From positions 1-7,159 of the forward strand of contig NZ_CALFIG010000108.1 of NCBI RefSeq assembly GCF_937876455.1: a stretch of 7,159 nt of DNA, in the 5' to 3' direction. Position 1 is the first letter of the stretch; each line of letters starts with the position of its first letter. Positions 1 to 5,722 of this stretch are shown in pieces. Source of the stretch: an uncultured Flavobacterium sp. (GTDB taxonomy: Bacteria; Bacteroidota; Bacteroidia; Flavobacteriales; Flavobacteriaceae). The notes beneath the pieces are model-generated. The model did no database searches, was not told the origin of the DNA, and saw only the letters and a list, made by a program, of their open reading frames with translations. A program made the translations under genes and the position numbers.

Positions 1-2
1 CA

Positions 3-263
3 AAAGCAACATTTAAAGGGAAAGTGTTGAATTTTGATGCTTCTAAAACTTCTGGCACCTATGATGTAGAAGGTGATTTAACCATACATGGAGTAACAAA
101 GAAAATTAAATCTAAAGTAAGTTTTACCAATGTTAATAAAAAAATGAGTTGTTCGTTTTCGGTAAAACCACAAGATTATGGTATTGAAATTCCTAGTTTA
201 GTGAAAAATAAAATTGCACAGAATATTAAGATTGTACTCGATTTTGATTTACAAGCAAAATAA
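3..263 (+). CDS. YceI-family protein, C-terminal part (5' end outside window)
   Basis: The frame is open from the window edge; the first full codon is at base 3, giving 86 residues before TAA at 261-263. The visible part reads K-A-T-F-K-G-K, then N-F-D-A-S-K, then G-T-Y-D-V-E-G-D-L-T-I-H-G-V-T-K-K, and ends in a run of alternating hydrophobic residues. This is the characteristic C-terminal half of the YceI lipocalin-like fold (whole proteins are usually about 170-190 residues). Known members are secreted or periplasmic beta-barrels that bind isoprenoid lipids such as polyprenyl quinones; the ligand here cannot be seen. A GTG at 24 lies inside the conserved domain and is not the true start. 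The next gene begins 9 bp after the stop, so the two are probably co-transcribed. The family call is secure; the role in this locus is inference. Confidence 0.88.
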   Translation, partial: KATFKGKVLNFDASKTSGTYDVEGDLTIHGVTKKIKSKVSFTNVNKKMSCSFSVKPQDYGIEIPSLVKNKIAQNIKIVLDFDLQAK

Positions 264-272
264 GATTTTACG

Positions 273-1118
273 ATGAAAAAAAATATAATTTTTAAAATAA
301 TAGCATTATTGTTAATTCATAATGTTAACTACGCACAAACAGATGGTACTTTAACCTTTTCATTTAACCAGCCTCAACCTACAAGTCCTGCTCCAAATGC
401 AGGAATAAAGTGCGTATTGGGAATATGGATTGAAGATAATGCAGGTAATTTTGTTAAAACGAAACGCAGAAATATTGGTACAAGTACAAAAGACCACTTG
501 CCAACATGGGCTGTTAAGTCGGGAGGTACATTGTCAAATGCACTAGCTGCAGCATGTAATGTTACTGATGCTACTTCAGGTGCTACATTAACATCTTCAT
601 CTACTCCACCAGCATTTGGAGCAAGATCAATTACTTGGGATGGTAAAAATGTAGTTGGAACCGTAAATGGAACTACTGTTGCAGATGGAATATATAAAAT
701 TTGGATTGAAAGTTCTTGGGTAGATTCTGGGAGCAATAATCATAATGAATTAATTAGTTTTTCTTTTACTAAAGGACCAACAGCTGTACATTTAACGCCT
801 ACTGGTGATACTTATATTACTAACGTTGTGTTAGACTGGATACCCTCTTTAATGGCCGCAGAAACCTTTAATGACGCTCAGCCCTTCGCTGTGTTTTACC
901 CTGTTCCAACAACTGGTTTGTTAAGTATGGATATCAAAAATGAAATTGATACCATTAAAATATTTGATTTGTCTGGTAAGTTGGTTTATTTTGAAGAAAT
1001 TAAAGCAATAGTAAATGAAACAAAACAAATTGATTTATCTAATTTAGAGTCAGGAAATTATGTTGTTTCTGTTTCTAATGCAAAAGGAACTTCAAGTTAT
1101 GAAATAATAAAAAAGTAA
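273..1118 (+). CDS. DUF2271 protein with probable covalent-FMN motif and T9SS type A sorting domain
   Basis: Secreted protein of 281 residues. Residues 1-21 form a signal peptide (K2-K3, hydrophobic core, N19-Y20-A21 before Q22). A DUF2271-like domain follows (about 24-192), recognised by C-V-L-G-I-W-I-E-D (47-55), G-N-F-V-K-T (58-63), W122-D-G-K and D138-G-I-Y-K-I-W-I-E. Residues 99-107 read D-A-T-S-G-A-T-L-T, closely matching the site where NqrC-type proteins receive FMN through a phosphoester to Thr, so T105 is the predicted acceptor. The last 75 or so residues (about 207-281) fit a type A Por sorting domain: F-Y-P-V-P-T-T-G (usual form Y-P-N-P-T-N-G), I-F-D-L-S-G-K-L-V, D-L-S-N-L-E-S-G-N-Y-V-V-S-V, ending I-I-K-K. 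It would therefore cross the inner membrane by Sec and the outer membrane by T9SS. It sits 9 bp after the YceI gene and 5 bp from the convergent ApbE gene. The biochemical role of DUF2271 is not established; a redox role is inferred from the motif and neighbour. Confidence 0.82.
   Translation: MKKNIIFKIIALLLIHNVNYAQTDGTLTFSFNQPQPTSPAPNAGIKCVLGIWIEDNAGNFVKTKRRNIGTSTKDHLPTWAVKSGGTLSNALAAACNVTDATSGATLTSSSTPPAFGARSITWDGKNVVGTVNGTTVADGIYKIWIESSWVDSGSNNHNELISFSFTKGPTAVHLTPTGDTYITNVVLDWIPSLMAAETFNDAQPFAVFYPVPTTGLLSMDIKNEIDTIKIFDLSGKLVYFEEIKAIVNETKQIDLSNLESGNYVVSVSNAKGTSSYEIIKK
567..593 (+). other. predicted ApbE flavinylation site (D-x-x-S-G-A-T) in the DUF2271 protein
   Basis: Codons 99-107 of the DUF2271 gene encode D-A-T-S-G-A-T-L-T. 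The signature D-x-x-(S/T)-G-A-(T/S) is the known ApbE target in NqrC, RnfG and other FMN_bind proteins, where the last Thr or Ser of S-G-A-T carries FMN. The acceptor here would be T105 (ACA at 585-587). The match is seen directly; modification is inferred from it and from the adjacent ApbE gene. Confidence 0.7.
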
Positions 1119-1123
1119 AATAA

Positions 1124-2125
1124 TTAATTTTCAAATTCAAGCAATTTGTTGATTTGAGAAGATTTATAAATAGTAAAATTGCCTATTTCATCAGAATAAA
1201 TGAGATAGGCTTTTATTTTTTTATTTTTTTCCAAAAATAATTTTGCTTTTTCTAATCCCATTACTAATATTCCAGTGGCGGTAGCATCTGAGGTAATGCC
1301 TTTTTTTGAGAGTATTGTAGCGCTTAATAAATTATTTTTAGTTGGATATCCCGTTTTTGGATCTATGTGATGTGCATATTTAATGCCGTTTTCTTCAAAA
1401 TATTTGCGATAATTTCCAGATGTTGCAATAGCCATATTTTTTAATTTAATAATTGCTTTTAATGGATTGTTACTCGTAGAATTGTCAATAGGTTCTTCAA
1501 TTCCTATTTTCCAATAATCTCTATTTTCCTTTTTTCCTTTTGCATACACTTCACCGCCAATTTCAACAATAAAGGATTTGCATTTTTTCTTTTTTAAGAA
1601 ATTTGAAATTACATCTACAGAATATCCTTGCGCAAAAGCATTAAAATCTAATGAAACTCTAGGGTCTTTTTTAATTATTTTATGTCCTTTTAGCTCAATT
1701 AATTTAAAGTCAACAAATTTTAAAATGGAATCTATTTTTTTAGAATCTATTTTTTCTCTTTTATTCTTCCAAAATCCCCAATAACTCACAAGAGGTTGAA
1801 CTGTAGGGTCAAAAGCACCTTCTGTTTGTTTCCAAATTTTTTTGGCTTTTTTAAAACAGGTAATAAAATAGTCATCTACATCTACTGTTTGGTTTGTGTT
1901 TATTTTTGAAATAATAGAGTTTGGATTATAAGTAGAAACAGAAAAGTCAAAATCTAATAGTATTTTTTCAATTTCATCTTTAAAATTTCGATTTTTTTTA
2001 TCATAATAACTGATGTGGTAGGTAGTCCCTTGTGTAAAGCCTTCTATTTTTATTAAATTATTTTGTGCAATAGCAGAGTAAAAAAACAGAAAAAGGAGTA
2101 GGGTATGGAATGGGCTGTTCTTCAT
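1124..2125 (-). CDS. apbE: FAD:protein FMN transferase (ApbE family), exported
   Basis: Protein of 333 residues, a normal length for ApbE. The enzyme splits FAD and transfers FMN to a Thr or Ser of an exported acceptor protein, using Mg2+. Residues 1-20 look like a Sec signal peptide (hydrophobic 8-19, A18-I-A20 before Q21) with no lipobox Cys, so a soluble periplasmic enzyme is expected. Family landmarks are G-T-T-Y-H-I (33-38), A104-F-D-P-T (104-108), D160-F-N-A-F-A-Q-G-Y-S-V-D171, E188-I-G-G-E (188-192), A-T-S-G-N-Y (234-239), H252-H-I-D-P-K-T-G-Y-P261 and T278-S-D-A-T-A-T284; D280 and T284 correspond to the metal-binding pair of characterised ApbEs. Q166 stands where many ApbEs have Lys (A-K-G). 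The gene is convergent with the DUF2271 gene, its likely substrate, and separated from the upstream DUF465 gene by a terminator, so it has its own promoter. Family call is firm; the substrate is inference. Confidence 0.93.
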   Translation of the reverse strand: MKNSPFHTLLLFLFFYSAIAQNNLIKIEGFTQGTTYHISYYDKKNRNFKDEIEKILLDFDFSVSTYNPNSIISKINTNQTVDVDDYFITCFKKAKKIWKQTEGAFDPTVQPLVSYWGFWKNKREKIDSKKIDSILKFVDFKLIELKGHKIIKKDPRVSLDFNAFAQGYSVDVISNFLKKKKCKSFIVEIGGEVYAKGKKENRDYWKIGIEEPIDNSTSNNPLKAIIKLKNMAIATSGNYRKYFEENGIKYAHHIDPKTGYPTKNNLLSATILSKKGITSDATATGILVMGLEKAKLFLEKNKKIKAYLIYSDEIGNFTIYKSSQINKLLEFEN

Positions 2126-2150
2126 GTTATATAAATACGTTTTGGATCAT

Positions 2151-2158
2151 CAAATATA
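2151..2158 (-). promoter_or_regulatory. candidate -7 element for apbE
   Basis: On the minus strand these bases read TATATTTG, an exact fit to the Bacteroidota -7 consensus TAnnTTTG, 25 bp before the apbE start codon. No TTTG-like -33 element is found at normal spacing, because that position falls inside the terminator hairpin of the preceding gene. The call rests on the -7 match alone. Confidence 0.35.
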
Positions 2159-2192
2159 AAAAAAACCTTTTACAGTAGTGTAAAAGGTTTTT
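2158..2192 (-). terminator. strong intrinsic terminator downstream of the DUF465 gene
   Basis: Bases 2161-2174 and 2179-2192 form a perfect 14-bp stem around a 4-nt loop (2175-2178). On the minus strand the stem is followed by an uninterrupted T run (complement of the A run starting at 2158). It lies 25 bp after the DUF465 stop. Its A/T symmetry means it could also stop plus-strand transcription arriving from the DUF2271 side. Confidence 0.85.
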
Positions 2193-2217
2193 AACTAAAA
2201 CTAAAATGATGTTATTA

Positions 2218-2454
2218 CTAGTGAGCAAGTAAAAACTGATATATTTCATCTTTTAAATGAACGCGTTTCACTCTTAATTCATGTAATGCTTCATCTGAAG
2301 CTGGTTCAGAATCACTTTCTACTCTAAATATTTCATGTTCTAATTCATCAAAATCATGAAATAATTTTTTAAAGTGTGTGTTTTCTGTTTTTAAGGTATT
2401 TATTTTTCCCTCAAATTCAGGAAATTCTTGTGTTAAGATGTGCTTTGTAACCAT
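2218..2454 (-). CDS. DUF465 / YdcH-like small protein
   Basis: Short, charged, soluble protein of 78 residues without signal peptide or membrane segment. It matches the DUF465 (YdcH/SlyX-like) pattern: F11-P-E-F-E near the N-terminus, L20-K-T-E-N-T-H-F-K-K-L-F, then D-E-L-E-H-E-I-F-R-V-E (36-46), the acidic turn S-D-S-E-P-A-S-D, and a second helix with L-K-D-E-I-Y (67-72). The two helices should form an antiparallel coiled-coil hairpin. Members are usually about 70-80 residues and have no settled function; they are widespread in Proteobacteria and occur in Bacteroidota. The gene is monocistronic: its own promoter lies just upstream and a strong terminator just downstream. The start ATG is 20-25 bp after the predicted transcription start. 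A perfect dyad immediately upstream of the promoter suggests regulation by a dimeric regulator. Confidence 0.85.
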   Translation of the reverse strand: MVTKHILTQEFPEFEGKINTLKTENTHFKKLFHDFDELEHEIFRVESDSEPASDEALHELRVKRVHLKDEIYQFLLAH

Positions 2455-2480
2455 TGGTTTCGAATTTTAATTTCTATAGT

Positions 2481-2510
2481 CAAAGTTACATTCAATAAAA
2501 TACATTCAAC
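2481..2510 (-). promoter_or_regulatory. promoter of the DUF465 gene (Bacteroidota sigma type)
   Basis: On the minus strand TAACTTTG (2481-2488) is an exact TAnnTTTG -7 element, and GTTG (2507-2510) lies 18 bp upstream of it as the -33 element (consensus TTTG). Transcription should begin near 2475, leaving a leader of about 20 nt. Both elements and the spacing fit, making this the best promoter in the window. Confidence 0.65.
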
Positions 2511-2524
2511 ATGACAAATGTCAT
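2511..2524. promoter_or_regulatory. 14-bp perfect dyad, probable operator or activator site of the DUF465 gene
   Basis: The sequence ATGACA-AA-TGTCAT is a perfect inverted repeat with a 2-bp centre. It abuts the -33 element of the DUF465 promoter, and its centre is about 42 bp upstream of the predicted transcription start, the position typical of class II activation by Crp/Fnr-family dimers. The dyad is seen directly; the regulator family is inference, since the half-site is not the classic Crp (TGTGA) or Fnr (TTGAT) one. Confidence 0.5.
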
Positions 2525-2527
2525 CTT

Positions 2528-2565
2528 AACTAAAAAAAAATCTTTAGTAAGAAGCTTTTTTAGTT
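2528..2565 (-). terminator. weak candidate terminator downstream of rimO
   Basis: A 10-bp, almost wholly A/T outer stem (2528-2537 with 2556-2565) encloses a 3x3 internal loop and a 4-bp inner stem (2541-2544 with 2549-2552). It begins about 20 bp past the rimO stop and contains T runs on the minus strand. The stem has very few G:C pairs, so this is only a candidate; it also lies just upstream of the DUF465 dyad. Confidence 0.3.
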
Positions 2566-2584
2566 TTTATGAGGATTCAATAGT

Positions 2585-3898
2585 TTAGTTAATGGGTTCA
2601 GCATACAAATCAAATTCTGTAGCATCTGTGATTTTTAATTGCACAAAATCACCTGTTTTTAAATAATATTTTGATGCATCTACTAATACTTCATTATCCA
2701 CATCAGGACTGTCAAATTCTGTTCTACCTATGAAGTATTGCCCTTCTTTTCTGTCAATAACACATCTAAAAGAGTGCCCAATTTTTTCTTGATTTAACTC
2801 CCATGAAATTTGCGCCTGAATTTCCATAATTTCATTGGCACGAGCTTGCTTCACTTCTTCAGGTACATTATCTTCTAAAAGATAAGCATGTGTATTTTCT
2901 TCATGTGAATAAGTAAAACAGCCCAATCGTTCAAAACGCATTTCGGTTACCCAATTTTTTAACAATTCAAAATCTTCTTCTGTTTCTCCTGGATATCCAA
3001 CAATTAAAGTCGTTCTAATTGCCATTTCAGGTATTGCTTTTCTGAAATCGTGTAATAATTGTGTGGTTTTTTCATACGTTGTGCCACGACGCATCGATTT
3101 TAAAATTGCATCTGAAATATGTTGAAGCGGAATATCAATATAGTTGCAAATTTTAGGCTCTCTTTTCATTACTTCTAGCACATCCATTGGAAAGCCTGAA
3201 GGAAAGGCATAATGCAAGCGTATCCATTCTATACCTTCTACTTTTACTAAAGCTTCAAGTAATTCGGATAAGTTTCTTTTTTTGTATAAATCTAAGCCGT
3301 AATAGGTTAAATCTTGCGCGATTAAAATTAATTCTTTCACACCATTTTTAGCTAGTTTTTCCGCTTCAATTACTAATTTTTCAATAGGTGTAGAGCTGTG
3401 TTTTCCTCGCATTAAAGGTATGGCACAAAAGCTACAAGGACGATCGCAACCTTCTGCGATTTTTAAATAAGCATAATTTTTAGGAGTTGTTGTTAAACGT
3501 TCGCCTATTAATTCATGTTTATAATCTGCGCCTAATGCTTTTAATAATAAGGGTAATTCTGTTGTTCCAAAAAATTGATCTACATTCGGAATTTCTTTTT
3601 CTAAATCAGGGCGATAACGCTCAGATAAACAACCTGTAACAAACAATTTGTCTACTAAACCTTGTTCTTTTTTTTCAGCATATTCCAGTATGGTATTTAC
3701 TGATTCTTCTTTTGCATTATCAATAAAACCACACGTATTAATCACAATAATATTTCCTTCATTTTCTGTAGCTTCGTGAGTCACTTCTTTGCCATTTGCT
3801 TTCAATTGTCCCATAAGTACTTCACTATCATACACGTTTTTGGAACAACCTAATGTAATTACATTTATTTTATTGCTTTTTAGAGATTTTGTTCTCAT
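2585..3898 (-). CDS. rimO: ribosomal protein S12 methylthiotransferase RimO
   Basis: Radical-SAM enzyme of 437 residues (normal length) that adds a methylthio group to the conserved Asp of ribosomal protein S12, working in the cytoplasm with two [4Fe-4S] clusters. All parts are visible. The N-terminal UPF0004/MTTase domain has its three cluster cysteines, C18 (T-L-G-C-S-K-N), C56 (I-N-T-C-G-F) and C90 (V-T-G-C-L-S). The radical-SAM motif C151-x3-C155-x2-C158 reads E-G-C-D-R-P-C-S-F-C-A-I-P. A C-terminal TRAM domain occupies about 372-437. G-C-S-K-N-x-x-D-S-E near the N-terminus and C-S-F-C-A-I-P-L-M-R-G separate RimO from the tRNA enzyme MiaB. The ATG at 3898 gives the N-terminus M-R-T-K-S-L-K expected for flavobacterial RimO. 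It is transcribed alone or from its own promoter after a long upstream gap; nothing is missing or odd. Confidence 0.96.
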   Translation of the reverse strand: MRTKSLKSNKINVITLGCSKNVYDSEVLMGQLKANGKEVTHEATENEGNIIVINTCGFIDNAKEESVNTILEYAEKKEQGLVDKLFVTGCLSERYRPDLEKEIPNVDQFFGTTELPLLLKALGADYKHELIGERLTTTPKNYAYLKIAEGCDRPCSFCAIPLMRGKHSSTPIEKLVIEAEKLAKNGVKELILIAQDLTYYGLDLYKKRNLSELLEALVKVEGIEWIRLHYAFPSGFPMDVLEVMKREPKICNYIDIPLQHISDAILKSMRRGTTYEKTTQLLHDFRKAIPEMAIRTTLIVGYPGETEEDFELLKNWVTEMRFERLGCFTYSHEENTHAYLLEDNVPEEVKQARANEIMEIQAQISWELNQEKIGHSFRCVIDRKEGQYFIGRTEFDSPDVDNEVLVDASKYYLKTGDFVQLKITDATEFDLYAEPIN

Positions 3899-3928
3899 AT
3901 GGTTTTACTTTTTTCTTAAAAATGACTG

Positions 3929-3936
3929 CAAAATTA
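3929..3936 (-). promoter_or_regulatory. candidate -7 element for rimO
   Basis: The minus strand reads TAATTTTG here, an exact TAnnTTTG match 30 bp before the rimO start. The nearest TTTG upstream (complement of 3961-3964) is 24 bp away, somewhat longer than usual, so the -33 partner is uncertain. Confidence 0.4.
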
Positions 3937-4005
3937 CAATTTTCTTTTTGATTAGTAGCACAAACTTTTTTATTTGCAGGCTTCCTGTCACGTCATTCGC
4001 TCTAT

Positions 4006-4032
4006 AAAAAAGACCATTGACATGTCTTTTTT
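4006..4032. terminator. hairpin with A6/T6 flanks, possible bidirectional terminator
   Basis: Bases 4006-4014 and 4024-4032 form a perfect 9-bp stem (AAAAAAGAC with GTCTTTTTT) around a 9-nt loop. The T run makes it terminator-like on both strands. It is not needed by the porin gene, which has a better terminator at 4095-4125, so it may be a second stop or the end of an unrecognised small RNA. Confidence 0.45.
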
Positions 4033-4094
4033 GATGTCACTACTCCCGCGGCTAGTTATGACTTTTGTGTTTTTATATGATAAATGGTAAAATG

Positions 4095-4125
4095 AAAAAC
4101 GCTTACAAAAAAAATTGTAAGCGTT
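4095..4125 (-). terminator. intrinsic terminator downstream of the OmpP1/FadL gene
   Basis: A perfect 11-bp stem (4098-4108 with 4115-4125) with a 6-nt A-rich loop is followed on the minus strand by a run of five T (complement of 4095-4099, overlapping the stem base). It starts 25 bp after the porin stop codon and includes several G:C pairs. Confidence 0.8.
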
Positions 4126-4149
4126 AGTACTATGTTTTAATTAAATGAA

Positions 4150-5688
4150 TTAAAAATTAATTACATAGGTTAAAGTTACATTATTATTCAAACTGTTAAT
4201 TGCTGCTCTGTCGTTTAATCCAGAAGTTAAAAGAGCTTCTGTACTACTTCTTTTGCTTGTAGTGTAAGACACATCTAATCTAGAATCTCCGAAATTATAA
4301 CCTAATCCACCAGAATAACTTGTCAAATCACCAATGGTAGTTTTGTTTTTGAATGGACTTTGTTCAAAACGATAACCTCCTCGTAAACTCCATTGTTTAA
4401 TTTTATATTCTCCTCCAATTCTTAATTCATAAGTACTAGATAATACAGTGCGCATTTGGTTGTTTAAAGCGCTGTATAACTCATCGTTTTTTGGTTTAAA
4501 TTTAGTATTCTCATAATTTTTATAAGTGTAATCAACGCTTAACAAACCAGATTTACCAAATATGTAAGCTAAACTTCCTGTTACTTTACTAGGCGATTGT
4601 ATTTTATAAGCCGGATAAATATTCACAACATTAGGGTTGATATCGTCTGTGTAAATAACATTGTTATTTGAAGTTTCGGTTTGTAAACGTTGTGTTAATT
4701 CATCTGTAAATCGATACCAAGTAGGACTTTCATAAGATAATCCAATTCTAGCATTTTTTTGAACTTTATAAATTGCACCTAGATTAATAGAAAATCCTGA
4801 GCCATAAGTGTATAATTGATTGTCAAATCTGGCAGCTCTTACAGTTGAACCAGTTGTATATGCCGGGTTTGTATTGCTTTCAAATAAAGAAGATTTTCGT
4901 GTATAATCAGAAAACATGAAATTCAAATTCATTCCTAAATACAATTTATCTTCATAGGCTCCTGAAAAATTGGCAGTAAATTTTCCATTATAACCTTTTG
5001 ATGAGATGCTATTTCGTTGATAGTAATTCCCTCCCGTAGGGATGTTAGTCCAATAGTCATTTGTGGCACTTGTAGAGGTGTCTTCGTCAAATATATAAGC
5101 TTGGTATCCTAACATAGCTTGTTGCGCATTAAATAAGCCTTCTTCGCCTAAATATGAATATAAATCATTAATCGTTTCACCAGATTGTAAGGCTAAATAA
5201 CTAACATCTACACCTTGTGCTTTATTTAAAAAATAAGCCCCCATTGAGTTTGTGGCATTAGTACCTTCACTTACAATGTAGTTGTTCAAATTGTTTGTGT
5301 TTTCGTAGTTTAATCCAAGTGTAAATTTATTCCACCCTTGCTTTTTTGAATAATCATTAAAAACGAAAACAGCTCCTATTTGATTGATATCTAATAATGA
5401 ATTAGTCGCTTTTGCACTTCTTCCAAAATAAGTTGAAGTATTAGCAGAGTTAAAACTTGTTAATGAAAAGGTAGCTTGGTTGTTATTAAATATAGAAGAA
5501 CCTGCCGGATTTACATTGATGGCAGATAAATCACCTCCCACAGCGCCAAATGCACCTCCCATTGCTCTAAAACGGGCTGATCCGTTTAAGTTTTCTACGC
5601 TATAACGTAAAGCATCCGCTATTGTTGTTTCTTGTGCATAACTTGTTAATGACCCAACGAAGATGAATGATAATAGTATTTTTTTCAT
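4150..5688 (-). CDS. OmpP1/FadL/TodX-family outer membrane transport protein
   Basis: Outer-membrane beta-barrel of 512 residues from the ATG at 5688; this start gives a clean signal peptide (M-K-K-I-L-L-S-F..., cleavage after A18, Q19 next). The in-frame ATG at 5814 would add 42 residues overlapping the previous gene's glycine tail and bury the signal peptide, so it was rejected. Diagnostic features are L-R-Y-S and L-N-G-S-A-R-F-R-A-M-G-G-A-F-G-A-V-G-G-D-L-S-A (about 27-56) followed by N-P-A (60-62), the N-terminal plug signature of the FadL family. The rest is alternating beta-strand sequence, and the protein ends N-V-T-L-T-Y-V-I-N-F with the terminal Phe typical of barrels inserted by BAM. 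FadL relatives move long-chain fatty acids or other hydrophobic compounds inward; the substrate here is unknown. It lies 34 bp after the lipoprotein gene and is probably co-transcribed with it. Confidence 0.87.
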   Translation of the reverse strand: MKKILLSFIFVGSLTSYAQETTIADALRYSVENLNGSARFRAMGGAFGAVGGDLSAINVNPAGSSIFNNNQATFSLTSFNSANTSTYFGRSAKATNSLLDINQIGAVFVFNDYSKKQGWNKFTLGLNYENTNNLNNYIVSEGTNATNSMGAYFLNKAQGVDVSYLALQSGETINDLYSYLGEEGLFNAQQAMLGYQAYIFDEDTSTSATNDYWTNIPTGGNYYQRNSISSKGYNGKFTANFSGAYEDKLYLGMNLNFMFSDYTRKSSLFESNTNPAYTTGSTVRAARFDNQLYTYGSGFSINLGAIYKVQKNARIGLSYESPTWYRFTDELTQRLQTETSNNNVIYTDDINPNVVNIYPAYKIQSPSKVTGSLAYIFGKSGLLSVDYTYKNYENTKFKPKNDELYSALNNQMRTVLSSTYELRIGGEYKIKQWSLRGGYRFEQSPFKNKTTIGDLTSYSGGLGYNFGDSRLDVSYTTSKRSSTEALLTSGLNDRAAINSLNNNVTLTYVINF

Positions 5689-5722
5689 TTTTTTAGTATT
5701 AATTGAACATGCGTATAAAAAA

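Larger units (their letters stand above)
3899..4149. other. 251-bp intergenic region between rimO and the OmpP1/FadL gene
   Basis: No coding region is supported here on either strand. From rimO outward it holds the rimO -7 element, a GC-richer block at about 3977-4062, a 9-bp hairpin at 4006-4032 inside that block, and the terminator of the porin gene at 4095-4125. The middle block has no assignment: it does not fold as a tRNA, and I do not recognise it as a known small RNA. Confidence 0.6.

Noticed and set aside
24..263. A separate 79-residue gene starting at GTG 24
   Set aside because: The frame is open upstream to the window edge and the conserved YceI sequence begins before this codon, so it is the 3' part of a longer gene.
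374..736. 120-residue open frame antisense to the DUF2271 gene
   Set aside because: It lies wholly inside a gene with clear domain matches and has no recognisable features of its own.
3977..4062. tRNA or known small RNA in the intergenic block
   Set aside because: No cloverleaf, T-loop or CCA end can be drawn, and the visible hairpin is terminator-like.
4150..5688. TonB-dependent receptor or heme receptor
   Set aside because: No TonB box or plug domain; length and the N-terminal G-G-A-F-G ... N-P-A signature fit the OmpP1/FadL family, despite the hemin-receptor label sometimes given to such proteins.
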